A DNA stretch of 64,000 nt from Acidobacteriaceae bacterium (lineage in GTDB: Bacteria; Acidobacteriota; Terriglobia; Bryobacterales; Bryobacteraceae): contig JAFAYL010000057.1 in the NCBI GenBank assembly GCA_019240405.1, forward strand, positions 59,534 through 123,533. Direction: 5' to 3'. The position numbers and the translations under genes are program-made. Of this stretch, positions 44,550 through 51,678 are shown one piece after another. Every line of letters begins with the position of its first letter. Positions within the stretch are counted from its first letter, which is position 1. The notes beneath the pieces were generated by a model that was given only the letters and a program-made list of their open reading frames with translations, was not told the origin of the DNA and ran no database searches.

Positions 44550-46085
44550 TCACTCGACCTCAAACTGCACGCCCTGCGCCAGCGGCAACTCTTTCCCATA
44601 ATTGATCGTGTTCGTTGCCCGTCGCATATACAGCTTCCACACATCCGATCCCGACTCGCGACCACCGCCCGTCTCCTTCTCCCCGCCGAACGCTCCGCCA
44701 ATCTCTGCGCCCGAAGGCCCAATGTTCACGTTCGCTATTCCGCAATCCGATCCCTCGGTTGACGTGAATCGCTCTGCCTCGCGCAAGTCCGTCGTGAAAA
44801 TCGATGACGAGAGTCCCTGCGGAACGCTGTTGTGGATTGCAATCGCGTCTTCGAAATTCCTGTACTTCATGACGTAAAGAATCGGCGCAAACGTCTCGCA
44901 TGTCACAGGCCCGGTCTGCCGCGGCATCTCCACCAGCGCCGGTCGCACATAGAACGCGTCGGAATGCGGCGCCACCTCCACGCGCTCGCCTCCCCACACC
45001 TTCCCGCCCGCTGCTTCCGCATCCGCCAGACTACTTCGCATCGCTTCAAAAGCGTGTCCATCGATCAGTGGCCCCACTAGTGTTCCCGGCTCGCGCGGAT
45101 CGCCAATCGACACCGAACCATACACCTGCTTCAATCGCGGCACCAGCCGGTCATACACACTCTCGTGTACAATCAGCCGCCGCAGTGTGGTGCAGCGCTG
45201 CCCCGCTGTTCCTATCGCTGCGAATGCAATTCCGCGAAGCGCCAGATCCAAATCCGCCGAAGGGCAAACAATCGCAGCGTTATTTCCGCCCAGCTCCAGA
45301 ATCGCTCGCGCGAACCTCTCGGCAAGCCGCGGACCCACCTGCCGGCCCATCCCCATCGATCCCGTTGCCGAGACAAGCGGTACTCGCGGATCATCCACCA
45401 ACTGCTCGCCCGCTTCCTGTCTTCCGATCAAAACTGTCGAAAGCCCGGCTGGCACTCCGCCGAAACGCACTGCCGCTCTCTCGAACAACGCCTGTGTCGC
45501 GAGTGCGCACAAAGGTGTTTTCTCCGATGGCTTCCAAACCACGCTGTTCCCGCACACGAAAGCGAGCGCTGCATTCCACGACCACACTGCAACGGGAAAA
45601 TTAAATGCCGAGATGACGCCCGTAACCCCCAGTGGATGCCACGTCTCCATCATGCGATGATTTGGCCGTTCCGACGCAATCGTCAGCCCGCACAGTTGCC
45701 GCGAGAGGCCGACCGCGTACCCGCAGATATCGATCATCTCCTGAACTTCACCCAGCCCCTCGGAGACAATCTTGCCGGCCTCAATCGTGACCAGCCGCCC
45801 TAACGCCCCCTTCTCCTTCCGTAATTCCTCGCCCAACAAACGAATCAGCTCTCCCCGTTGCGGCGCCGGAACCTTTCGCCAGTGAAGAAAAGCCTCGTGC
45901 GCACGACCAATCGCTTGATCCGCTGTGGCCCTGTTGCTCACCGGGACGCGGCCAATCACTTCCCCGCTAATCGGACTGACCACTTCGAGAGCGCCTTCAA
46001 CCGCATACAGCTCTCGCTCAACTCCGATTTCAGAAAGCAATCCGGCAACTTCTTCGGCGATTCCCAACGTCTGAACATTCGTCAT
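44550..46085 (-). CDS. ALDH7-type aldehyde dehydrogenase
   Basis: 511 residues. NAD(P)-dependent aldehyde dehydrogenase with GVTGVISAFNFPVAVWSWN, VWKPSEKTPLCAL, ATGSMGMGRQVGPRLAERF and the catalytic ELGGNNAAIVCP plus IGTAGQRCTTLRRL (nucleophile Cys). The GIANVNIGPSGAEIGGAFGG end is typical of the antiquitin/ALDH7 subgroup, which oxidises alpha-aminoadipate semialdehyde (piperideine-6-carboxylate) in lysine degradation. The exact substrate is inferred. Nothing nearby supports a lysine pathway. Confidence 0.85.
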   Translation of the reverse strand: MTNVQTLGIAEEVAGLLSEIGVERELYAVEGALEVVSPISGEVIGRVPVSNRATADQAIGRAHEAFLHWRKVPAPQRGELIRLLGEELRKEKGALGRLVTIEAGKIVSEGLGEVQEMIDICGYAVGLSRQLCGLTIASERPNHRMMETWHPLGVTGVISAFNFPVAVWSWNAALAFVCGNSVVWKPSEKTPLCALATQALFERAAVRFGGVPAGLSTVLIGRQEAGEQLVDDPRVPLVSATGSMGMGRQVGPRLAERFARAILELGGNNAAIVCPSADLDLALRGIAFAAIGTAGQRCTTLRRLIVHESVYDRLVPRLKQVYGSVSIGDPREPGTLVGPLIDGHAFEAMRSSLADAEAAGGKVWGGERVEVAPHSDAFYVRPALVEMPRQTGPVTCETFAPILYVMKYRNFEDAIAIHNSVPQGLSSSIFTTDLREAERFTSTEGSDCGIANVNIGPSGAEIGGAFGGEKETGGGRESGSDVWKLYMRRATNTINYGKELPLAQGVQFEVE

Positions 46086-46339
46086 CGTAAGATCCTAATC
46101 CCTCAATAATCGATCCTAGCGACTCACGCCTTCCGATCCGAAGCACAAGCTTGCGGACCATAAGTATCGAACTCCGCGGCTAACCTAAAGACACTACTCT
46201 GTTTATGCTGTCCAACGCAGCCTCGTCAAGAAAGGCCCGCCGGGAATTCTTGAACGCAGCGGTCCTGAACCGCCGCAAACCGGTCAATTTGCCCGCATGT
46301 TTACGTCCATGTTTTTGCGCGGATGCAGGCCGAAAAGGG

Positions 46340-46368
46340 TTGACAGTGGAGTTCGGCTGAGGTAGTCT
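46340..46368 (+). promoter_or_regulatory. Sigma-70-type promoter
   Basis: TTGACA (46340-46345), 17-base spacer, TAGTCT (46363-46368). This is a near-consensus housekeeping promoter reading rightward. No plus-strand protein gene lies within 3 kb downstream, so its product would be a noncoding RNA starting about 46375. Confidence 0.55.
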
Positions 46369-46374
46369 GACAAA

Positions 46375-46475
46375 AAATCGGACGGTTTCTTGCACCATGA
46401 GAAACCGCCCGGACTGAAGAGAAGCAAGGCCCGGAAGGAACGTTCTGGGCCTTAACTAAAGAGCACTTTAGCTGA
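46375..46475 (+). ncRNA. Candidate structured small RNA
   Basis: Downstream of a good promoter come three hairpins: GGTTTCT/AGAAACC (46384-46390 with 46400-46406), AAGGCCC/GGGCCTT (46426-46432 with 46447-46453) and CTAAAG/CTTTAG (46456-46461 with 46466-46471). The region lies in an intergenic gap with no plus-strand gene downstream. There is no strong T-run, so the 3' end is uncertain. The RNA family is not recognised. Confidence 0.4.
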
Positions 46476-46588
46476 TTGTTCTATATTCCTTCCCTGTAGT
46501 CAATACGACTGACAGTAACAGTACTCTGATCAATCATATCTCCCGCGCGCAATCAGCCCAAAAAGTCCGGCGCTCGTGAGATCTGCCG

Positions 46589-47602
46589 TTACCATTTCCG
46601 CTTCCACTCGCGCCACCAGTCGGTGTTCCCAAGTTCCAACGCGTTCCACGCAGCGTCCAGTGCCTCCGGGTCTCCCCGCAGGACCTTTTCCAGCGTCACC
46701 TCGGGCGGAATTCTCACCAGCTCTGAAAACCGAGCAAACACCTTCCCGCGCTCCTCGCCTTCCGTTCGGGAAAGCAAATGCCACAGGGTGAGCCCATCGC
46801 GTTGCCTCGCTCCTCGAATCACAACATCAAGCGCCCGAACGTCGCCATTCTCATCGAAGCGATCGAGAGCGACCGCGAATTCCGGCTCGGCATCCAAAAA
46901 ATACGGCGTCCCCGGTCCTTTGCCCGCCCGCGTCTTGCACGTCGCGCCTTCCGGTATAAACGATTCCAGCTTTCCCCACTGAAACGCAACCCAGCCCATC
47001 TCTACATCCAGCGATCCCCTGCCATCCGCCCCAACGTGAAGCGTATATCTGCAGCCTAGGTCAATCGTGGTCGCTGAGGGCGTCTCCACAACGAATTGCC
47101 GCGGTGGCGCCCAAATGAAAGCGTGAATTGTCCCCCGTTGGAGCGCCAGCCGTTGCTCCTCTTTCCTAGTCTCCAGAATTCTCAGCCGCGACTTCGGTTC
47201 CACACGCACTTCGCCGATGAAATCGGATTCCAATCGTGCGTTCGAATACTCCCCGGTTTCGATCGTCTGCCCGCTCCGGACGCTACGCGGTTTTGAGCCA
47301 TTCGCGTAAACCTTCCAAGCCGGCATGTCGCTCTCCTGCATGGCGCCGCGCCGAGCGCTAAATACAATCCCGAGCCCGATTCCGCAAACCACCACGGCGG
47401 CCGCCGCAAGGCCAATCTGCCAGGAATATATTTTCCAAGCAAAGAGCCACCGATGAGATATCCGCGAGACCGGCTTCCCTACGCTCGCCAGAGGCAAATT
47501 CTCGGGGCTCGCTTCATATCGAAGCGGTCTCAACAACTCTTCGAGGTCGGCTATTTCGGGGTCCGGCTGCCCCGTACGATCCCACAAATACTTTTCATTC
47601 AT
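46589..47602 (-). CDS. FecR-domain membrane protein, probable anti-sigma regulator
   Basis: 337 residues. A cytoplasmic N-terminal part of about 58 residues, one membrane helix (about 61-81: WQIGLAAAAVVVCGIGLGIV), then a FecR-like beta domain (SVRSGQTIETGEYSNARLES, GEVRVEPKSRLRILET, LQRGTIHAFIWAPPRQFVVE, TTIDLGCRYTLHV). It overlaps the ECF sigma gene by eight bases, the usual arrangement for a sigma and its membrane-bound regulator. No TonB-dependent receptor is nearby. Second sigma locus of this window. Confidence 0.82.
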   Translation of the reverse strand: MNEKYLWDRTGQPDPEIADLEELLRPLRYEASPENLPLASVGKPVSRISHRWLFAWKIYSWQIGLAAAAVVVCGIGLGIVFSARRGAMQESDMPAWKVYANGSKPRSVRSGQTIETGEYSNARLESDFIGEVRVEPKSRLRILETRKEEQRLALQRGTIHAFIWAPPRQFVVETPSATTIDLGCRYTLHVGADGRGSLDVEMGWVAFQWGKLESFIPEGATCKTRAGKGPGTPYFLDAEPEFAVALDRFDENGDVRALDVVIRGARQRDGLTLWHLLSRTEGEERGKVFARFSELVRIPPEVTLEKVLRGDPEALDAAWNALELGNTDWWREWKRKW

Positions 47603-48134
47603 GTCTTGATTCCCTTCCTAGCGCCTCGCGTATCAGCTTCATTCCGCGGCATAAATTTACTCGTACGGATTCGGGCGTCAATCCCGTCCTTGTCGCAATC
47701 TCAGGTCCTGTCATCCCCTCGACCAATCGCAGAATCAGCGTTTCGCGGTATGCCTTTGGTAACCTCTGCAAAATCGTGAGCACTTCCAACGCTTGCCCGT
47801 CAGGCCACACACCTCCCCCTCGGTCTCGCAATTCGAACATCGGCCGAAATTTGCGGCGCAAATCGGCTGCCGAGTGCCGCGCAATCTTGACCAGCCAGCC
47901 GCCGAAGGCGTTTGCATCGCGGAGCGAATGTAGCTGTTGCATCGCTCGCAAAAAGACTTCCTGCACCAGGTCTTCTGCCTCGCTGTACGACACACGTGCG
48001 AGCAAGATCCCGTGGACCATTCGCGCATACCGTTCGTACAGAATTCCAAAGGCCGCGCGGTCGCCGCGTTGTGCGGCGCGAACCAGCGCGGCGGGTTCTT
48101 CGGAATGCACTTCTACAGGAGTGGGCGCGACCAC
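47595..48134 (-). CDS. ECF RNA polymerase sigma factor
   Basis: 179 residues. Region 2 includes GILYERYARMVHGILLARV and AEDLVQEVFLRAMQQL; region 4 includes LQRLPKAYRETLILRLVEGM and TGPEIATRTGLTPESVRVNL (helix-turn-helix). It pairs with the overlapping FecR-like gene. It starts 23 bases after an amber-interrupted secreted-protein gene on the same strand. Confidence 0.92.
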   Translation of the reverse strand: MVAPTPVEVHSEEPAALVRAAQRGDRAAFGILYERYARMVHGILLARVSYSEAEDLVQEVFLRAMQQLHSLRDANAFGGWLVKIARHSAADLRRKFRPMFELRDRGGGVWPDGQALEVLTILQRLPKAYRETLILRLVEGMTGPEIATRTGLTPESVRVNLCRGMKLIREALGRESRHE

Positions 48135-48157
48135 GTTGATTTTGAGCGTACTCCCAT

Positions 48158-48634
48158 TTACAGCCGCGATGCCACTGCCGCCGCGTTCAAAGCGGCTTCG
48201 ATTTCTTGCGCCGTGGGAGACTGCGAGAAGCGCGCGATATCAGCCCAATCGACCGTGTCGCCATCCACCTTCACGATCGCGCTTGGTTGCACATTAAACC
48301 GCGGATTCGTTTCCGTGAGTGTTACGACCCATTTGCCTTCACTTGGCCACTGCCGCGTCAGAGCGTATGTGCTTTCCCCCGATAACCGGATCAGCTTCAG
48401 CTCGAGACTTTCTCGCTTCCCATTCACCACGCCTTCGGCTTTAGCCGAGACCGTTGTTTTATCGGTGTCATGGCACGCCTAGCCGCGCACCACAAGCACC
48501 GCATTCTTGGACTGAGCCTCCCCGTTCGCCGACGCTTTCCCAATCTCGAGCGCGAACCCTCCCGCGATCAGCACCATCGCGCCGCCAAGTGCCATCGCAA
48601 CACCAACCAACTTGCCTTTCATTCTGCAGTTCAT
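48158..48634 (-). pseudogene. Small secreted protein gene interrupted by in-frame amber stop
   Basis: Two adjacent minus-strand reading frames are in the same frame, separated only by a TAG at 48481-48479. The first part (from ATG 48634, with GGAGG eight or nine bases upstream) encodes a signal peptide and about 50 residues ending NAVLVVRG. After the stop the frame continues ACHDTDKTTVSAKAEG and a beta-rich domain (LTRQWPSEGKWVVTLTETN, SAIVKVDGDTVDWADI) to 48158. Without the stop it would be a 158-residue exported protein. It lies directly upstream of the sigma gene. Either a recent nonsense mutation (a one-base change from a Tyr, Trp, Gln or other codon) or a sequencing error; recoding is a remote option. 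Confidence 0.7.
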
Positions 48635-48739
48635 GAGCACGTTTCCTCCAGAAATCGACTTTCTGAAGAAAAAGACGGCCATCACTCACGGACTGTTAAC
48701 GCAGCGCGAATCGGAATCCGTATCCGTTGATACTCACCC

Positions 48740-48766
48740 CGAATCGGGAGTATGCTCCCCGATTCG
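48740..48766 (-). terminator. Near-perfect inverted repeat between two small genes
   Basis: CGAATCGGGAG (48740-48750) faces CTCCCCGATTCG (48755-48766) with a TATG loop and one bulged base. It lies past the stop of the minus-strand gene ending at 48797 and before the interrupted gene at 48634. No clear T-run follows on the minus strand, so it may be a terminator without U-tract or an operator. Confidence 0.4.
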
Positions 48767-48796
48767 CCAATTTCAGGAGCTACTCCCAAATCGTTC

Positions 48797-49360
48797 TTAG
48801 TTCTTCATACGAAAACAGTAGATTTTTCCCATGTAGACTGGCGTCTGCGTGAAACTCGGTGGAGGTAAAAAGCCATACTCGCCCCCGCCTTCGTAACGGT
48901 CGAAGCTGACGAGATATGCGTGCGGCGCAATCTTTGTGTGTTTGAACTCCATCTCGTCCCGATCGGCACCCCCGGACTGATGAAATACACCGCCCGTTAT
49001 GAGGCGGAATTCTCGTGAATTGGAATGTTGGTGCAGTCTCAGCATTTGGAATTCGGTAATAGAGACGCCGTCCGGAACAACCACCAGGAACTCATCCTCA
49101 AAAGCCGCATCAAGAAATGCGCTTTTCTGCCGTATACGGGCATTGACGTCGGGCCTGACGATCCCTTCGCTGAAGATTGACTTAAGCACACCGCCGGTCT
49201 TCCAGTTAAGGATGTCGGGATCAATCTCTTGCCAAGTCCCATTAGGCGCTTTCGTGTACATGCCGATTTCGTCGGGTATCGTGAGGGATCCCGAGGTATC
49301 AGCAGCCCGAAGCAGAAAGGCTGTCAAAAGAGAAGCACAAACGCAGAGAGTTATTTTCAT
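48797..49360 (-). CDS. Secreted hypothetical protein
   Basis: 187 residues. Signal peptide MKITLCVCASLLTAFLLRAA, then a beta-rich mature domain of about 165 residues (DEIGMYTKAPNGTWQEIDPD, FEDEFLVVVPDGVSITEFQM, APHAYLVSFDRYEGGGEYGF). No known family. The start ATG 49360 is preceded by GAAGAAG. It is upstream of the interrupted gene and sigma/FecR pair on the same strand, so it may be part of that locus. Confidence 0.65.
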   Translation of the reverse strand: MKITLCVCASLLTAFLLRAADTSGSLTIPDEIGMYTKAPNGTWQEIDPDILNWKTGGVLKSIFSEGIVRPDVNARIRQKSAFLDAAFEDEFLVVVPDGVSITEFQMLRLHQHSNSREFRLITGGVFHQSGGADRDEMEFKHTKIAPHAYLVSFDRYEGGGEYGFLPPPSFTQTPVYMGKIYCFRMKN

Positions 49361-49377
49361 GCTTCTTCTATCGGCCT

Positions 49378-49400
49378 TAAAGCCACTCGGCTTTAGTGGC
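49378..49400 (-). promoter_or_regulatory. Overlapping alternative hairpins in a 5' leader
   Basis: TAAAGCC/GGCTTTA (49378-49384 with 49389-49395, tetraloop) and GCCACT/AGTGGC (49382-49387 with 49395-49400) share bases and cannot both form. They lie about 20 bases upstream of the start codon of the minus-strand gene at 49360. Possible leader control element, unproven. Confidence 0.3.
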
Positions 49401-49624
49401 GCCAGTCCTTACAGTGCATACGCGGCTATGCGGCTCACAACCCTTCTGCTCTCCAGCAATCCGTCCTTGCGAACGAACCCGCTCGCGATCCCCGTCAATT
49501 CGGAGCACCTCACGACGTGTAACTCGCGTCATGCGCCCCGCCTAGGCGGTCCGTCGAAAACCATCGAGGCAATCATTGACTTAGGTAGCGAGCTGGAGTC
49601 GGGCATCCGCAAGGAGCTGCCAAA

Positions 49625-50101
49625 TCAATAAACGATTTTGTTCGCGCTGCGCCTCCACTCCACAAACGGCTCTAAAGCATTTCGAGGCGCAATAAGTTGG
49701 CTTCGAATCTGGCGCTGCTCTGCAGACAAATTCAACTGGTGATAAATAAATGCATCATCGAATCCGGCCTCGGCGGCATCGGCACGTGTGCACGCGAAGT
49801 AGTATGCCGAAGCGCGGGCCCAATAGATTGCGCCCAGGCACATGGGGCAAGGTTCGCAACTCGAATAGATCTCGCAATCGCGCAGTTCAAAAGTATTCAG
49901 CGCGCGGCAGGCTGCACGAATTGCCATAATCTCCGCGTGCGCAGTAGGATCGTTCATCGCAGTTACGAGATTCGTCCCGCTCGCAACGATTTGATCCTCT
50001 TTAATGACCACTGCTCCGAACGGACCACCACGCCCCAACCGGACATTCTCAATCGCCAGAGCGATGGCCTCCGTCACCCAGTGTTCATGCCGCTGCGCCA
50101 T
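49625..50101 (-). CDS. guaD: Guanine deaminase (cytidine-deaminase fold, GuaD type)
   Basis: 158 residues. The zinc-site motifs are TAHAEIMAIRAAC (His55, proton-shuttle Glu57) and SCEPCPMCLGAIYWA (Cys85, Cys88). The AEAGFDDAFIYHQLNL and FVEWRRSANKIVY C-terminus match Bacillus-type guanine deaminase rather than TadA. It converts guanine to xanthine in purine breakdown. It follows hyuB by 17 bases on the same strand and is likely the last gene of the hyuA-hyuB-guaD operon. Confidence 0.87.
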   Translation of the reverse strand: MAQRHEHWVTEAIALAIENVRLGRGGPFGAVVIKEDQIVASGTNLVTAMNDPTAHAEIMAIRAACRALNTFELRDCEIYSSCEPCPMCLGAIYWARASAYYFACTRADAAEAGFDDAFIYHQLNLSAEQRQIRSQLIAPRNALEPFVEWRRSANKIVY

Positions 50102-50118
50102 TTACAATGCTGAACGCG

Positions 50119-51678
50119 TCAGCCCCACCCTCCGCCACCGGGAGTTTCAATCCGCAAAATCGCTCCAGCATTTACGTCGAGGTTGCACTTGTCTGGCAAC
50201 TCTCGCTCGATGCCGTTTTCAACGAGAACATTGCGCCCCTTGCTCGCCGGTTGGCCGCCATATAACCCATACGGTGAGAACCTGCGGCGCTCAGTCAAAA
50301 GCGTCACCTGAGCCGGACCCAGCAATTCAATCTCACGAATCAATCCGTCACCGCCTCGGTGTTTTCCCGCCCCGCCGGAACCCGTTCGGAACGCATAGCG
50401 CCGGACGCGAAACGGATATGCGTATTCGAGCGCTTCAATCGGCGTATTGAGCGAATTCGTCATGTGCGTATGAACGCCCGATACGCCATCTCGGCTTGCG
50501 CACGCGCCCGAGCCGCCGGCAATTGTCTCGTAATAAGCGTACGGTTCGCTCGTTCGCGGATCGATACCGCCGATTGTCACGTTACTCATCGTCCCTGAGC
50601 TGGCCGCCGGAATCCGATCCGGCAGTATCTTTGAGAATGCTTGCAGCAGAACATCCACGATGCGTTGAGACGTTTCCACATTGCCGCCCGCCACCGCCGC
50701 CGGAGGCTGTGCATTCACCACTGTTCCTTCCGGAATGATTACTTCGACGGGACGCATCAGCCCCGCTGTAGGCGCAGCCTCTTCCGGGAGCAAGCAGCGA
50801 AAAACATAGAATGTGGCCGAATACGTGATGGCGAACACGGCATTTAAACTGCCTTTCACCTGAGGCGCAGATCCCGTAAAATCAACCACCGCGCGCTTCC
50901 CCGCCGGATCGGTCCTGATCGTCACGTGAATTTTGACCGGCGCGTCCGTGATCCCATCGGTATCCAGAAAATCTTCTCCGCTGAACTCGCCCTCGGGCAA
51001 GCGCTCCAGCTCGGCTCTCATGAATCGCTCCGAATGATCCAAAAGCGCCGCGACACTCGATCGCATGCGTTCCACGCCATACTTCTCCACCATTTCGGTC
51101 AAACGCTGAACCCCGATGCGGCAGGCGCCGATCTGAGCTGTCAGATCGCCTTCGCGTTCCCGCGGCGTCCGCACATTGGTCAGAATCATCGCTAAGACAT
51201 CTCGGTTCACACTCCCGCGCGAAACGAGCTTTACAGGTGGGATGCGAATGCCTTCTTGCGAGATTTCCCGGCAGAGACCCATCGAGCCGGGAAATGTGCC
51301 GCCGACATCGGCGTGGTGCGCGCGGTTTGCAACATAAAAAACCGGCGCCTCGCTACCTTCAACGAACACTGGCATCACAAGCGTGATATCGGGAAGATGC
51401 GTTCCGCCCTGATACGGATCGTTGAGGATCGCGATATCGCTTTGTTCAAGTGTGAGGGCGTTCAGAGCCGCGCGAACCGACAGAGGCATGGACCCAAGAT
51501 GGACCGGCATATCATCTCCCATCGCGATCACGTTACCGTTTTCATCGAATACCGCGCTTGAATAATCGCGCCGCTCCTTGATGTTCGGGGAAAATGCCGT
51601 TCGCCTCAAAGACGCTCCCATCTCGTCGGCAACCGAATGGAAACTGCTCTTGAAAATCGCCAGCTCAATCGGATCCAT
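50119..51678 (-). CDS. hyuB: Hydantoinase B/oxoprolinase family protein
   Basis: 519 residues. LAIFKSSFHSVADEMGASLR, NIKERRDYSSAVFDENGNVI, GDDMPVHLGSMPLSVRAAL and the glycine-rich end (FRTGSGGAGKHRGGDGLIRE) identify the B subunit of ATP-dependent N-methylhydantoinase/5-oxoprolinase/acetone carboxylase relatives. With HyuA it opens a cyclic amide such as hydantoin or 5-oxoproline using ATP. It overlaps hyuA by 14 bases. Confidence 0.9.
   Translation of the reverse strand: MDPIELAIFKSSFHSVADEMGASLRRTAFSPNIKERRDYSSAVFDENGNVIAMGDDMPVHLGSMPLSVRAALNALTLEQSDIAILNDPYQGGTHLPDITLVMPVFVEGSEAPVFYVANRAHHADVGGTFPGSMGLCREISQEGIRIPPVKLVSRGSVNRDVLAMILTNVRTPREREGDLTAQIGACRIGVQRLTEMVEKYGVERMRSSVAALLDHSERFMRAELERLPEGEFSGEDFLDTDGITDAPVKIHVTIRTDPAGKRAVVDFTGSAPQVKGSLNAVFAITYSATFYVFRCLLPEEAAPTAGLMRPVEVIIPEGTVVNAQPPAAVAGGNVETSQRIVDVLLQAFSKILPDRIPAASSGTMSNVTIGGIDPRTSEPYAYYETIAGGSGACASRDGVSGVHTHMTNSLNTPIEALEYAYPFRVRRYAFRTGSGGAGKHRGGDGLIREIELLGPAQVTLLTERRRFSPYGLYGGQPASKGRNVLVENGIERELPDKCNLDVNAGAILRIETPGGGGWG

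Larger units (their letters stand above)
46086..46588. other. 503-base gap holding a candidate small RNA
   Basis: No convincing protein gene. It contains a promoter-like pair at 46340-46368, followed by three tandem hairpins (46382-46471). A 51-codon plus-strand reading frame (46205-46360) lacks a ribosome-binding site or family match. Confidence 0.4.

Noticed and set aside
44900..45604. 234-codon plus-strand frame rich in Arg/Pro/Ser
   Set aside because: Antisense to the ALDH gene; composition typical of shadow frames.
46205..46360. 51-codon plus-strand frame
   Set aside because: No ribosome-binding site or family match, and the promoter-like TTGACA lies inside it.
48999..49631. 210-codon plus-strand frame
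   Set aside because: Mostly antisense to the secreted protein gene at 48797-49360; no signal or family pattern.
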